Below are positions 15,680 to 25,625 of a DNA stretch of 41,650 bases, one piece after another (the first letter of the stretch is position 1; each line of letters starts with the position of its first letter). Both the position numbers and the translations under genes were made by a program. Origin of the DNA: Cohnella phaseoli (GTDB taxonomy: Bacteria > Bacillota > Bacilli > Paenibacillales > Paenibacillaceae); NCBI RefSeq assembly GCF_003386235.1, contig NZ_QRDZ01000010.1, positions 213,306-254,955 of the forward strand, written 5' to 3'. The notes beneath the pieces were generated by a model. That model was not told the origin of the DNA and searched no databases. It worked only from the letters and a program-made list of their open reading frames with translations.

Positions 15680-16561
15680 ATGAAAAGAAAGACGGCGAGC
15701 GGGCTTGCATTCGATCTCGCTAACCACGTTCTCATGGTCATCGTCTTAGGGATCATGGTGCTTCCGTTTCTATATATTATCAGCTATTCCTTAAGCGATC
15801 CCAGTCGGTTAGAAGGAGGGTTTGTTTTTGTGCCGGCCGGATTATCCTTCGATGCATACAAGCTTGCATTTCAAGATCCGGCAATCGTCAAGGGCATCTT
15901 TATCTCCGTGGCGAGAACGCTCACCGGACCCGCACTAATGTTGCTCGTCACCTCAATGGCTGGCTACGTGCTAACACGGAACGAATTGGTAGGCGTCCGG
16001 TTTCTGCGCAAGTTTTTTGTGTTCACCCTTTATTTTTCCAGTGGACTTATCCCTCTGTATCTCGTGATGAATTATTTGAATTTGCTAGGCACCTTTATGG
16101 TTTATATTTTGCCGGCCGCCGTGTCCGTATTTAATATGATCCTGATCAAAACCTATATCGAAGGTATGCCTAAAGGTCTTGAAGAAGCCGCGGTTATGGA
16201 TGGAGCGAACGAATTCGTTCTGTTCTTCAGGGTTATCTTTCCCGTATGTTTGCCGGTACTGGCCGCGGTGACCTTATTCGAGAGCGTCAACCAGTGGAAT
16301 GCGTTCATCGATACGCAAATCTACAATACGATGTCTCCGAATCTATTCTCGCTGCAATACGTGCTTTACAATACGCTTAACTCTACGACGTCCAATTTGG
16401 AGTTGTTGAAATCTCAAGTGTCCAACCACCAAAACATCGCGACGCCGCAAAGCCTGAAAATGGCGATTACGGTTATTACGGTGCTGCCGATCGCCTGCGT
16501 ATATCCGTTCTTGCAAAGGTTCTTTATGAAAGGCTTGTTAATCGGTTCGATTAAAGGCTAG
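15680..16561 (+). CDS. Sugar ABC transporter permease, LplC/YtcP type
   Basis: 293 residues, six membrane segments and an EAA loop (LEEAAVMDGANEFVLFFRVIFPVCLPV). The N-terminal FDLANHVLMVIVLGIMVLPFLYIISYSLSDP is typical of the second permease of LplBC-type systems. GAAGGTG precedes ATG 15680. The pair with the preceding gene forms the membrane channel for the oligosaccharide caught by the lipoprotein. The next gene starts 50 bp later with no terminator between. Confidence 0.95.
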   Translation: MKRKTASGLAFDLANHVLMVIVLGIMVLPFLYIISYSLSDPSRLEGGFVFVPAGLSFDAYKLAFQDPAIVKGIFISVARTLTGPALMLLVTSMAGYVLTRNELVGVRFLRKFFVFTLYFSSGLIPLYLVMNYLNLLGTFMVYILPAAVSVFNMILIKTYIEGMPKGLEEAAVMDGANEFVLFFRVIFPVCLPVLAAVTLFESVNQWNAFIDTQIYNTMSPNLFSLQYVLYNTLNSTTSNLELLKSQVSNHQNIATPQSLKMAITVITVLPIACVYPFLQRFFMKGLLIGSIKG

Positions 16562-16610
16562 AAGATACGGGCAGGGAGTCGGTCAATAAACAGGTAGGGG
16601 AGAGCGGTTT

Positions 16611-19600
16611 ATGAGAAGAAAGACGGGATTGGCGAGAAAGTTCAACCTTTTTATCGCGGCGTTTCTGGTCGTTGTCATGATGATAACGGGGAACGCTTCG
16701 CCGCAGCAGACAGCATATGCCGAACCAAGCTCCGACGTAACGGATAGTGTCGATAACGGGGCCTCTATGGATGATGCAACGATATCGGAAGAGAGTGTCC
16801 CTGCTCATAGCTCAACCTTTATCCCCCGGCCTGTAACGGCAACGATCGGCAAGGAAGACGGGGGAGCGGTACTCAAGGTAAACGGGGAGATCGTCAACCC
16901 CGTTTTCATGTACGGAAACACGATGAAGCAATTTCCGAACTACTCCGCATTTTTGGATACGATTGACAAGGTCAAGACGCGCGATGTTCATGGCTATATG
17001 TGGGTGAACGTGCTGAAAGACAATGTTTGGAACGCGCAGGTGAACGACGACATTTTTACACGCGATCCTAATGCATACGGCATCATCAGAGTCGGACTTC
17101 AAGATGAAATGTCGTTTGACGCCGGAGAATATTCGGTCACCGAGAAGGGCAATCGGCCCGGATGGCCCTCGGTTGCTTCTAAGGCGTGGAGAAGCGAGCT
17201 GGATTCTACGATTTCGAATTATTTGGAATGGTTAAGCCGGCAGCCTTATGCGAATCGCATTATCGGCTTTCAGATTATGGGCATGGAGACGGGAGAATGG
17301 TTTTATAACTCCAACGATCTTAGCGTCGGCAACGGCGAGGATTATTCGGCTCCGATGGTTGCGGCTTTCCGGCAGTGGCTGACGGATAAATACGGATCGG
17401 ATGCGACGCTTCGGGCGGCATGGAACGATTCGGGAGTCACGCTGGCAACCGCGTCGATCCCAACGGCTGCCGAAAGAGACTATACGGCGGAAAATTACTT
17501 CAGGTCGATGGCGACCGAGGGGAAAGCAATTGATTACCAAACCTTTTATAGCGAAGAAGTAGCGGGGATGATCAATTACGCAGCCGGCCTTTTCAAACAA
17601 AAAACGGATTCAAGAGTGCTGGTAGGGGCGATGTACGGTTATCCGTATATGTTCGCGACCTATGTTCGTCCTTCCAATCACGGTCACCAGGCGCTTAGAA
17701 AAATATTGGAATCGGATAGCGTCGATTTCATCGGGTCGCCGGTCCAATACAACGATAGACGCATGGGCTTAAGCGCCGAACCGATGGGAGCATTTGATTC
17801 TCTTGCGCTTAACGGGAAAATGCTAATCGTGGAGAACGACACGAGAACGCACGTCATCGATAGCACGCCTTATACGGACGACCAAACCTATCGGCCTAGA
17901 GTGTTCAGCCTGCAGGAAACGCTCGATGCCACCAGACGGGAAACCGCCAACGAGATCATTACCGGGGGCGGACAGTACTGGATGGATCTATTTTCGCATG
18001 GATGGTGGAACGATGAAGACATCTGGGACGAGAATCAGAAGCTTATCGCGCTGCAGGCGAGCAAGTATCTGATTTCCGCGGACAGAACCTTCAGGCCAGA
18101 TGTCGCGGTTATTTTGGACGAAGAGTCTTACAGCTACCATACCTTGATTACGAACTACAATACGCCGACCAATAACCCTTATGCTCCCGCGGGTCAACCC
18201 GATAGCGGGTTCGGGCATTTGCTTGCGAGACAGCAAAGAGAATTGGCCAAAAGCGGTGTGAAATACGGTTACTACCTCATGTCGGACATCGACAAAATCC
18301 CAAGCTCCGTGAAAACCTATATTTTCCTGAACGCTTACCGGGTGACGAACGCTCAAAAGGCCAGCATCGATAGCTTGAAGAAAGATGATAACGTCTTGGT
18401 CTTCATCCGTGCGCCGGGCTATTTCAACGACACCGGTTCGGATGTGACGAATATTTCCAATCTGATCGGGATGACGATGAGCAAGGCGACGCACACCAGT
18501 CCGGCAACCCAAATCTTCGATTCGTCCGATCCGGCGACGTTGGGCAGCGGGGTGTCGGTATATGGCGGCTGGAAAATAGGCGGAGATACGGGCGAGGTCG
18601 AACCCGTCTACTCTTACACGCCGTCCTTTTACGTAACGGATAGTCAAGCCGAGGCGATCGGACATTACGACACCGACCCCGGCAAAATTTCCTTCGCCAG
18701 AAAGGATTTCGGCAACTGGACTTCGATTTTCAGCGCGTCTGGCTCTTTGCCGGCCGGTCTGATCAGATCGATCGCCGTGAATGTGGGCGGGGCGCATTCC
18801 TACTACAACGAGGGGAACGATAACGTTCGTACCGACGGAAAAATTATAATGATGCACGCCAGCGTCGGGAATTCGGGTATCAAAACAATTTACTTGCCTC
18901 GTCCTTCCAGAGTCGTTGACCTTATCGCTAATCGTACCGTTGCCACGGGAGCAACGTCGTTCAGCTTCTACTTGGGAGAAACTCGAACGGCTCTCTACAA
19001 TATTCTGCCGAACGATAGCCTGATAGAAGAAGTCGAAGGCGGAACGGTAACTAAATCGGGCTCTTGGTCGGACGATGTGAAATATGGATACAGCGACGGC
19101 AAAGCCGTCATTTCCAATCAAGCAGGCGACAGCGTCACTTACGCGTTCAGCGGAACGGATCTTTCGCTTAAAGCTTCGACCGGTCCGAACAGAGGCAGGG
19201 CAAACGTCGCCATCGACGGCATCGAGTACCCGTATATCGAAATGTATTCCCCGAACCTCGAATATAACAAGGAATTCGTGATTGCGCAGGGTTTGCCTTC
19301 CGGACCTCATACGATCGAGATTACGGTGGACGATAACAAGCATCGAAACTCTTCCGACACCGCAATCGCGCTGGATGCCTTCGTAGTAGGGGAAACGATT
19401 ACCGGGTCCGGATCGACGCCGGCTCCGATTCCGGTTCAACAATCGATCTTTACGACGCAAACTCCGCTTGCCTATGGATCTGATACGCAATACGAACTGG
19501 GAACGAAATTCAAATCGACGGTCGACGGCTCCATTATGAAAGCCAGACTGTATTCCGGCGCTAACGAAGGCGGTATCCACACGGTCAGCATATGGAGAGC

Positions 19601-20858
19601 GAACGATGGAGTTCGCCTATCCGGACCTCATAACTGGATCATCACTCCGGGAAATTCGGAATGGAAGGAATTCGAACTTCCAACGCCGTTAAAGATTAAG
19701 GCGAATACCGATTATATCGTTTCCGTTACGAACAGCTCCACCGATAAAATTTACGCCGTATCGAACGACGGCTTTAGCGTTCCGATCTCGAACAGAAATT
19801 TGGTCACTTATTCCGGTAGCGGCGTGTATTCCGGCACGCTAGGTTCGATGCCGAGCGCGACCAGCCTAAATCGAAACTACTTTAGGGATATCGTTTTTGT
19901 GCCGAACAATTCGGAACAAATTTTTACATCGCAGGTCCCCGAAACGTTCTCGCACGACGCGCAGTATGAGCTGGGCACGAAATTCAAGACGAAAATAAAA
20001 GGCTATATTACGAAGGCAAAAGTGTTTACAAGCGAGGGCGAGGGCGGAAACCATTCGGTTAGCCTATGGAGGGCAAGCGATGGAACTCGCGTAGCGGGCC
20101 CCTATACCTGGAATATCGCTTCGGGCAGCTCCGGGTGGAAGGAGTACGAGCTGCCATCGCCTGTGAGCGTCGATCCCGGCGTCGATTACATCGTATCCGT
20201 TACGAATAGTTCAACCGACAAGCAATATGCCGTCTCGGATAACGGCTTGAGCAGTCCGATTCAGAACGGACATCTGGTTACTTACGTTAGCAGCGGAGTA
20301 TACTCCGCCGCGTTGGGATCCATGCCGACGAATACGAATCTGAATCGGAATTACTTTAGGGATGTCGTATTCGTGCCTGCACACGGGGAGAGTGTGCTCT
20401 CCACGCAAGTTCCGAGCGGTTACGGAGCGGATCAGCAGTACGAATTAGGAACGAAATTCAAAACGACGGTTAACGGTCATGTTTCCCGAGTACGGTTATA
20501 CACCTATGAATACGAAGGCGGCAATCATACCGTAAGAATATGGAAAGCGAGCGACGGCACACTGCTTACCGGCCCCTATTTATGGAATGTAACCGCCGGA
20601 GTCCGCGGCTGGAGAGAGTTTATTTTGCCGACTGCTTTAAGCGTAGCGGCTAATGAGGATTACATTGTGTCGATTACCAATAGTTCGACGGATAAGGTTT
20701 ATGCATTCGCGGAAAATGGGTACGGCAGTCCGATCGTTAACGGCCATTTAGTCACCTACGCGGGCAGCGGCGTATATTCCGGCACGTTGGGGACGATGCC
20801 TACCGCGACTTACGGCCAGAGGAACTATTTCAGGGATGTTGTCTTTATACCGGATTGA
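16611..20858 (+). CDS. Secreted multidomain glycoside-hydrolase-like protein with three DUF4082 modules
   Basis: 1415 residues. A signal peptide (residues 1-37, ending TAYA) is followed by a TIM-barrel-like region (about 75-520) that resembles clan GH-A beta-galactosidases such as GH42: FRQWLTDKYGSDATLRAAWNDS is a GH42-like stretch, GMETGEWF (E226/E229) a candidate acid/base, and MLIVENDTRTH (E408) a candidate nucleophile. A middle region contains a Rossmann-like segment and a beta-rich part (PSRVVDLIANRTV). Residues 860-930 look like a carbohydrate-binding sandwich. Three DUF4082 repeats of about 155 residues close the protein (about 945-1098, 1102-1255, 1261-1415; each with YELGTKFK, a GWKE-like motif, YIVSVTNSSTDK and RNYFRD.VFVP). 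Family and substrate are not certain. Last gene of the locus, followed by a strong terminator. Confidence 0.8.
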   Translation: MRRKTGLARKFNLFIAAFLVVVMMITGNASPQQTAYAEPSSDVTDSVDNGASMDDATISEESVPAHSSTFIPRPVTATIGKEDGGAVLKVNGEIVNPVFMYGNTMKQFPNYSAFLDTIDKVKTRDVHGYMWVNVLKDNVWNAQVNDDIFTRDPNAYGIIRVGLQDEMSFDAGEYSVTEKGNRPGWPSVASKAWRSELDSTISNYLEWLSRQPYANRIIGFQIMGMETGEWFYNSNDLSVGNGEDYSAPMVAAFRQWLTDKYGSDATLRAAWNDSGVTLATASIPTAAERDYTAENYFRSMATEGKAIDYQTFYSEEVAGMINYAAGLFKQKTDSRVLVGAMYGYPYMFATYVRPSNHGHQALRKILESDSVDFIGSPVQYNDRRMGLSAEPMGAFDSLALNGKMLIVENDTRTHVIDSTPYTDDQTYRPRVFSLQETLDATRRETANEIITGGGQYWMDLFSHGWWNDEDIWDENQKLIALQASKYLISADRTFRPDVAVILDEESYSYHTLITNYNTPTNNPYAPAGQPDSGFGHLLARQQRELAKSGVKYGYYLMSDIDKIPSSVKTYIFLNAYRVTNAQKASIDSLKKDDNVLVFIRAPGYFNDTGSDVTNISNLIGMTMSKATHTSPATQIFDSSDPATLGSGVSVYGGWKIGGDTGEVEPVYSYTPSFYVTDSQAEAIGHYDTDPGKISFARKDFGNWTSIFSASGSLPAGLIRSIAVNVGGAHSYYNEGNDNVRTDGKIIMMHASVGNSGIKTIYLPRPSRVVDLIANRTVATGATSFSFYLGETRTALYNILPNDSLIEEVEGGTVTKSGSWSDDVKYGYSDGKAVISNQAGDSVTYAFSGTDLSLKASTGPNRGRANVAIDGIEYPYIEMYSPNLEYNKEFVIAQGLPSGPHTIEITVDDNKHRNSSDTAIALDAFVVGETITGSGSTPAPIPVQQSIFTTQTPLAYGSDTQYELGTKFKSTVDGSIMKARLYSGANEGGIHTVSIWRANDGVRLSGPHNWIITPGNSEWKEFELPTPLKIKANTDYIVSVTNSSTDKIYAVSNDGFSVPISNRNLVTYSGSGVYSGTLGSMPSATSLNRNYFRDIVFVPNNSEQIFTSQVPETFSHDAQYELGTKFKTKIKGYITKAKVFTSEGEGGNHSVSLWRASDGTRVAGPYTWNIASGSSGWKEYELPSPVSVDPGVDYIVSVTNSSTDKQYAVSDNGLSSPIQNGHLVTYVSSGVYSAALGSMPTNTNLNRNYFRDVVFVPAHGESVLSTQVPSGYGADQQYELGTKFKTTVNGHVSRVRLYTYEYEGGNHTVRIWKASDGTLLTGPYLWNVTAGVRGWREFILPTALSVAANEDYIVSITNSSTDKVYAFAENGYGSPIVNGHLVTYAGSGVYSGTLGTMPTATYGQRNYFRDVVFIPD

Positions 20859-20864
20859 GGTGTT

Positions 20865-20904
20865 AATGAAAAAGCTGCCGGCTCGCTCCGGCAGCTTTTT
20901 CATT
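20865..20904. terminator. Bidirectional terminator between the glycosidase and ROK genes
   Basis: AATGAAAAAGCTGCCGG pairs perfectly with CCGGCAGCTTTTTCATT around CTCGCT. The A and T runs on both sides let it act for both convergent genes. Confidence 0.95.
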
Positions 20905-20907
20905 ATT

Positions 20908-22035
20908 CTACAAGCCTTGAATCAGGCGAATTTTCGCTAAAGCCAGCGCCCCGATGAGACCTTGCCGGGAACCGAAAGACGTTCGCTCCAGCTTTAGCGT
21001 CAAGGTCGAGAAGCGGTTGGCTCTGAGTGTGATGGTCCGCTTCGTCTCGTCCAGCAGCAGCGGCATGACATCGAACATCGGTCCGCCGATATAGATCGTC
21101 TCCGGATTAAACAGATTAACGACATTGCTTAAGGCAATGCCCAAGGCTTGGCCGGCTTCAAGGCACACATCGAGGGCGACTTTGTCGTTGAGCCGATAAG
21201 CGTCTGCAAGGGTGCCGGAGCCGCCTCTTAGGATAAATTCGTTTCTCAGCATGGGGAACGTCAAAATATTTTCCAGACAGCCATAGTTGCCGCATGAACA
21301 GCGCGGCCCGTTCGGGTCGGCTGTAATGTGACCGAGCAGTCCGGCCGCATTGTTGACGCCCCGAAGCGGCCGGCCATCGATCATGATGCCTGCAGCGATG
21401 CCGTAGCCCACCTGAACAACGATGAAATCGCCGATGTCGCGGGCCTCGCCCGACATTTGTTCGGCTAGCGCCATCGTACGTCCGCTCTCATCGAGAAATA
21501 CGGGGCAACGGTACCGTTCGTTCAGCAGGGAAACGAGGTTGAGATTGTCCCAATGTTCGGCGTTCGGCATATTCAACACAGTCTGCTGCACGGCGTCAAC
21601 GATGCCCGTAATGCCGATGCCGATGGCATCGATGGCGGCTGCGTCCGTTCCGCATAAGGCTAGAAACTCATCTATTTTGCGCAGCAGCGCCTCTCCGCGC
21701 TCTTCCTCGGGAGTCAAATCCACCATCAGACATTCGTGCGCATGCAGCAGCTCCAATCCGTTATTGCCCAAGGAGAAACGAACGGAATGTCCGCCGATAT
21801 CGATCCCCATATAAGTAAATTTGTGCGGATGGGCATATAAAAGCACTTCTTTTCTCCCCATTCCGCTGCTGACCCGTTCGCCTTCCACGATCAAGCCCTG
21901 TTCCAAAAAGTTTTTAGTTACGTTTGTAATCGTTCCTTGCGTTAGATTCAACGTTTCGGCGATTTTTTTACGAGATCGTCCTTGTCCGAAGCTGATCAAC
22001 TCTAGTATTTGTTTTTCTGAAGAATTCAGTGTCAT
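20908..22035 (-). CDS. ROK-family transcriptional regulator (XylR/NagC type)
   Basis: 375 residues. An N-terminal winged helix (residues about 8-60; SRKKIAETLNLTQGTITNVTKNFLEQGLI) is joined to a ROK sugar-kinase-like domain. That domain has the ATP-fold start YMGIDIGGHSVRFSL, a second glycine motif AIGIGITGIVD, and the zinc motif CSCGNYGCLE preceded by GHITAD. These regulators repress sugar operons until a sugar or sugar phosphate binds. AAGGA lies 9 nt before the ATG. It is divergent from the operon beginning at 22261 with a 225-bp AT-rich space between, so it most likely controls that operon and itself. Confidence 0.93.
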   Translation of the reverse strand: MTLNSSEKQILELISFGQGRSRKKIAETLNLTQGTITNVTKNFLEQGLIVEGERVSSGMGRKEVLLYAHPHKFTYMGIDIGGHSVRFSLGNNGLELLHAHECLMVDLTPEEERGEALLRKIDEFLALCGTDAAAIDAIGIGITGIVDAVQQTVLNMPNAEHWDNLNLVSLLNERYRCPVFLDESGRTMALAEQMSGEARDIGDFIVVQVGYGIAAGIMIDGRPLRGVNNAAGLLGHITADPNGPRCSCGNYGCLENILTFPMLRNEFILRGGSGTLADAYRLNDKVALDVCLEAGQALGIALSNVVNLFNPETIYIGGPMFDVMPLLLDETKRTITLRANRFSTLTLKLERTSFGSRQGLIGALALAKIRLIQGL

Positions 22036-22260
22036 AGTTTAAAATCCTTTCCGAAACCCTAGCGATACCTTCTATTATACACTTTTTTGGACATATTAAT
22101 TTATTAATTTAATTATTAGAGAGGGGATTGCGTCTGAAAAGCAGTTCTCTCTCGCTTTTTTATGATAAATTATTTAAAAAATGAATTTTCAAATACCAAA
22201 TCACATGATATAATTCAAAATATAAATTAACTTATTCCGAAAATCTGGAGAGTGGATGCG
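22036..22260. promoter_or_regulatory. Divergent control region between the ROK gene and the catabolic operon
   Basis: On the plus strand TATAAT (22209-22214) with a weak TTTTCA-like -35 lies about 47 bp before the operon start. On the minus strand TATAAT is read at 22074-22079, about 40 bp before the ROK start. Between them is a very AT-rich stretch with repeated TTAATTTA/TTAATTTAAT units (22096-22120), the kind of sequence ROK repressors bind. No exact operator could be defined. Confidence 0.5.
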
Positions 22261-23454
22261 TTGGACGATACGCTGAGGGCATCATTCGGCAAGGTTAAGA
22301 TTACCCCGGAAGAGACGGTTCCTTTGCAAGGCTACGACCCGGAGCTCTATGTCGCCGACCCGGCAACGGATATTTTGGACGATCTGTATGCCAGAATCGC
22401 GGTATTGGACGACGGACGACGAAGGAGCGTCATCGTTAGCTTGGACGCCGGTTTAACGAACGAACAGTTCGTCGCGGTGCCCGACGGATTCGGCAGGCGG
22501 TTGATTTACAGAGGGTTTGCCAATACGCTGCCGGCAGGTACGAGACGATCATGGGCGGAAGCGGCTCAAACGGCGGAATCGTGCGTCACGGTACATGCCA
22601 CGCATACGCATAGCGCGCCGGTCCATTTCGGAGAGAAATATACGTCGCGCATCTATGACAAAATCGACGAACTCTCGCAAGCTCTCGTCCCGGTGAAGAT
22701 GAGCGTCGGCGTCGGTCAATGCAGCTTGGCGGTTTGCCGAAGGCCCAATCTGACTGCCAACGAAGAGATCCCGATCGATAAAACGCTGCAGGTCGTTGTT
22801 TTCGAATCGCTGCAAGGGGAACCGCTCGCGAGCCTTGTCAATTGTGCCGTGCACCCCACCGTGCTATGGAACAAAGCGAATCGGGTCAGCTCGGAGTTCG
22901 TCGGACTGGCGATGGCGGAGCTCGAAGCGGCCCATGGGGGCAATTTTGTCTCGTTGTTTCTGCAAGGCTTCATGGGAGATGTCGGACCGCTGGGATGCGG
23001 GCCTATCGCGGGGACGGAGGATACCTATCCGCTCGTGAAGGAATACGCGCAACGGCTTTATCGCGATGCGGCCGCGGCTATGCAACAGCGGGTCGAGATG
23101 AACTCCGTTCCCTTACAGACGCTGCAGACGAATGTTTCGCTGCCGGCCGCGCATGAGTACCATCGTACCGAGATGGATGTCGCGCTGCTCGGCGTACGGA
23201 TCGGAGACCTGGCGCTGTTGGCGGTATCCGGCGAAATTTTTAACGGTTACGTCGGCCCGATTCGGCAAAGCTCTCCGTTTCAGACTACGCTGCTTTCCTG
23301 CGTGGCTAACGGCTACACCGGCTATTTGCCGACTTATGAAGCGTTTCATGACGGACTTGGCGGTTACGAAATATCCACTACGCCTTACAGCGATCAGGCT
23401 TGCGGGCCATTCGCGGCGGCATGCAACGATCTGCTGAAAGCGCTAGCGAAATAG
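22261..23454 (+). CDS. Neutral-ceramidase-like hydrolase domain protein
   Basis: About 397 residues. TTG 22261 is preferred because GGAGAG lies 8 nt before it; GTG 22252 would overlap that site. The protein has the layout of the N-terminal domain of the neutral/alkaline ceramidase family: FGKVKITPEE..PLQGY at the start, VHATHTHSAP near residue 115 and NCAVHPTVLW near residue 200 as likely zinc ligands, FLQGFMGDVGP, then YTGYLP. No signal peptide is seen, so it is probably cytoplasmic and not a real ceramidase. In related operons such proteins act on small amides or esters of sugars. First gene of a four-gene operon; next start 14 bp downstream. Confidence 0.8.
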   Translation: MDDTLRASFGKVKITPEETVPLQGYDPELYVADPATDILDDLYARIAVLDDGRRRSVIVSLDAGLTNEQFVAVPDGFGRRLIYRGFANTLPAGTRRSWAEAAQTAESCVTVHATHTHSAPVHFGEKYTSRIYDKIDELSQALVPVKMSVGVGQCSLAVCRRPNLTANEEIPIDKTLQVVVFESLQGEPLASLVNCAVHPTVLWNKANRVSSEFVGLAMAELEAAHGGNFVSLFLQGFMGDVGPLGCGPIAGTEDTYPLVKEYAQRLYRDAAAAMQQRVEMNSVPLQTLQTNVSLPAAHEYHRTEMDVALLGVRIGDLALLAVSGEIFNGYVGPIRQSSPFQTTLLSCVANGYTGYLPTYEAFHDGLGGYEISTTPYSDQACGPFAAACNDLLKALAK

Positions 23455-23468
23455 AGGAGGAAAAGAAA

Positions 23469-24335
23469 ATGAATCAGATTAACTTTCAAGGAAAAATTGC
23501 GGTTCATGCGATTACGTGGGGCGACCGTCATCTGCAGGCTATGGAAGAGGCGGCGCAGCTAGGCTATCGGGCGATCGAACCGTGGCCGTCGTTCGCGCTG
23601 GAGTATGAAGATCGTACCGACGAACTGCGGGAGATTTTGCAGCGTTACGGACTTGTCATGAGCGCCTTGTACGGCGGAGCTTCCGGTATTAACGGCCGCA
23701 GGTTCACCGATGCCGCCCAGCGACAAAGCATTATCGATTACAACGTTCGATTGGCCCGGGTAATCGCAGGTTGCGGGGCAGGGCATCTCGTATTCGGCCC
23801 TGGAGCGCCGCGGCTGGGCAAGGCAACGCGGGAGGAGTTGAAGATCGCGGCCGATACGATTAACGAAGCGGCCAAACGTACGCTGGAGTTGGGGGTTAAA
23901 TCCTGCCTTCATCCGCATCTGTGGACGGAGCTGCAGGACGGGGATGAGCTGGATGCGCTCATGGAGCTGTGCGATCCTGAAGCGGTGTTCCTGGCTCCCG
24001 ATACGGCGCACTTGACCGGGGCGGGAATCGATCCGGCAGCGGTCATCCGGCGCTACAGGGAGCGGGTCGCCTATGTCCACCTGAAGGATTTGACGCCGGA
24101 GGGGGCGACGCGCGAGGATTTCCCGATGCTGATGGGCAACGAGGCGCTGCCGGTATTTTGCGAGTTGGGGCTGGGTCAGATCGACTTCCATCCGGTGATC
24201 GAGGCATTAACCGAGATCGGCTACACCGGGTGGGTAACGGTGGAAATCGACCAATCGACCAGCACGCCGTACCGTAGTCTGGAAATTTGCCGCGATTTTG
24301 TGGAAAGCAAGCTGGGCATCCCGATTCGGGATTGA
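23469..24335 (+). CDS. Sugar phosphate isomerase/epimerase, TIM-barrel (AP_endonuc_2 type)
   Basis: 288 residues from ATG 23469, with AGAGGAGG upstream. The chain follows the family: IAVHAITWGDRHLQAMEEAAQLGYRAIEPWP at the start, HPHLWTELQDGDELDALMELCDP (first metal ligands), FLAPDTAHLTGAGIDP, VAYVHLKDLTPE, and YTGWVTVEIDQS at the end. The E/D/H positions for a divalent metal (E at the first strand, D-T-A-H, H-L-K-D, E-I-D) are present. Relatives are inosose dehydratases, keto-sugar epimerases and similar; the exact reaction is not readable. It lies between the ceramidase-like and aminotransferase genes of the same operon. Confidence 0.9.
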   Translation: MNQINFQGKIAVHAITWGDRHLQAMEEAAQLGYRAIEPWPSFALEYEDRTDELREILQRYGLVMSALYGGASGINGRRFTDAAQRQSIIDYNVRLARVIAGCGAGHLVFGPGAPRLGKATREELKIAADTINEAAKRTLELGVKSCLHPHLWTELQDGDELDALMELCDPEAVFLAPDTAHLTGAGIDPAAVIRRYRERVAYVHLKDLTPEGATREDFPMLMGNEALPVFCELGLGQIDFHPVIEALTEIGYTGWVTVEIDQSTSTPYRSLEICRDFVESKLGIPIRD

Positions 24336-24365
24336 CGAACAAATGGAACGAGGAGGATTACAACC

Positions 24366-25619
24366 ATGACAACGAATCATCAATCGTCACCCGTGCGAAC
24401 GAAGCCTTGGGTGCCGGTCTTCGTAAGCTCGGAGGAATTCGACGACCGGGAAAGGGAATACGTGCTGCGGGTGATCGACAAGAAGCGGAGCTTCCGGTTT
24501 CACGGCAGTCAGGAGGAGTCGGATGCGGCCAGGCTGGAGAAGCTGTATCGCGACCGGCTGAACGTCAGTCATTGCTTGGCGGTGAATGCGGGTACTTCCG
24601 CTTTAATTGCCGCCATGATCGGCGCGGGAATCGGCCCGGGCGATGAAGTGATCGTACCCGCCTATACGTACATTGCCACTGCGTCCGCAGTTTTGATTGC
24701 ACGGGCCGTACCGGTCATCGTCGAGGTGGACGACACGTTAACGATGGACCCGCAAGCGCTGGAGGCGGCGATTACGCCTCATACGAAGGCGATCATACCG
24801 GTCCACATGAAGGGCATCCCCTGCCAAATGGATGAAATCATGGAAGTTGCGCGCCGACATCGCTTGCTCGTCATCGAAGACGTTGCCCAGGCGAACGGAG
24901 GCACGTATAAGGGAAGAGCGCTTGGCTCGATCGGCGATGCGGGGTGCTTCAGCTTTCAGCAGTATAAGCTGGTTACGGCCGGCGAAGGCGGAATGATCGC
25001 CACGAATCACGATATTATTTACGCCAGAGCCAGCATTTATCACGACTCTGCTTACGGATTCTGGGGGTTGAATCAATATCCCGATGTGAAGCTGTTCCCC
25101 GGAGAAAATTATCGGATGAGCGAAATCAATGCGGCGCTTGGCCTGGCGCAATCGGAGCGGATCGATTCTCTCGTCTCCAGGCTGCAGCGTGTGAAGAAAA
25201 GGATCGCCGCCGGCATCGCCGATATTCCGGAGCTTCAATTGCAGCGTATTCCCGATCCGGACGGAGACGTATCGTATAGCCTGAATTTCTTTTTGCCGGA
25301 TGCGGCGACGGCGGAGCGCTTCTCGAAACGGCTTGCCGAGGAAGGAATACCGAACGGGACCATCCACAATAATGGTTTTGCCGATCGGCATATTTACAAG
25401 AACTGGACTTATATTATGGAAAAGCAAGGAGCATCGGAACGCGATACGCCATGGAATTGCGCCAGTTATACGGGCAATGTCGAGTATTCGCCGGATATGT
25501 GTCCTAATACGCTCGATTGGCTGAGCCGGGCGGTATCGATCAGCTTGCACCAAAGCTTGACAGAAGAAGATTGCGACGACGCCATTAAGGCGATCCACAA
25601 AGCCATGGGAAGGAATTGA
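24366..25619 (+). CDS. DegT/DnrJ/EryC1/StrS-family PLP aminotransferase
   Basis: 417 residues. The family motifs are in order: VNAGTSALIAAMIGAGIGPGDEVIVPAYTY (cofactor phosphate region), IPVHMKGIPCQMDEIMEVARRHRLLVIEDVAQANGG (D172 facing the pyridine ring), GCFSFQQYKLVTAGEGGM with K201 as the Schiff-base lysine, and GENYRMSEINAALGLAQ. Such enzymes transfer an amino group between glutamate or glutamine and a keto sugar or keto cyclitol. RBS GAGGAGG lies before ATG 24366. In this operon it could remove the amino group from an amino sugar or aminocyclitol, or add one; the direction is unknown. Confidence 0.93.
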   Translation: MTTNHQSSPVRTKPWVPVFVSSEEFDDREREYVLRVIDKKRSFRFHGSQEESDAARLEKLYRDRLNVSHCLAVNAGTSALIAAMIGAGIGPGDEVIVPAYTYIATASAVLIARAVPVIVEVDDTLTMDPQALEAAITPHTKAIIPVHMKGIPCQMDEIMEVARRHRLLVIEDVAQANGGTYKGRALGSIGDAGCFSFQQYKLVTAGEGGMIATNHDIIYARASIYHDSAYGFWGLNQYPDVKLFPGENYRMSEINAALGLAQSERIDSLVSRLQRVKKRIAAGIADIPELQLQRIPDPDGDVSYSLNFFLPDAATAERFSKRLAEEGIPNGTIHNNGFADRHIYKNWTYIMEKQGASERDTPWNCASYTGNVEYSPDMCPNTLDWLSRAVSISLHQSLTEEDCDDAIKAIHKAMGRN

Positions 25620-25625
25620 TGGAAC

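Noticed and set aside
17988..19580. 530-codon open frame on the minus strand
   Set aside because: It lies fully inside the well-supported secreted glycosidase-like gene, has no ribosome site, and its protein is Arg-rich without any family pattern, as expected for a shadow frame.
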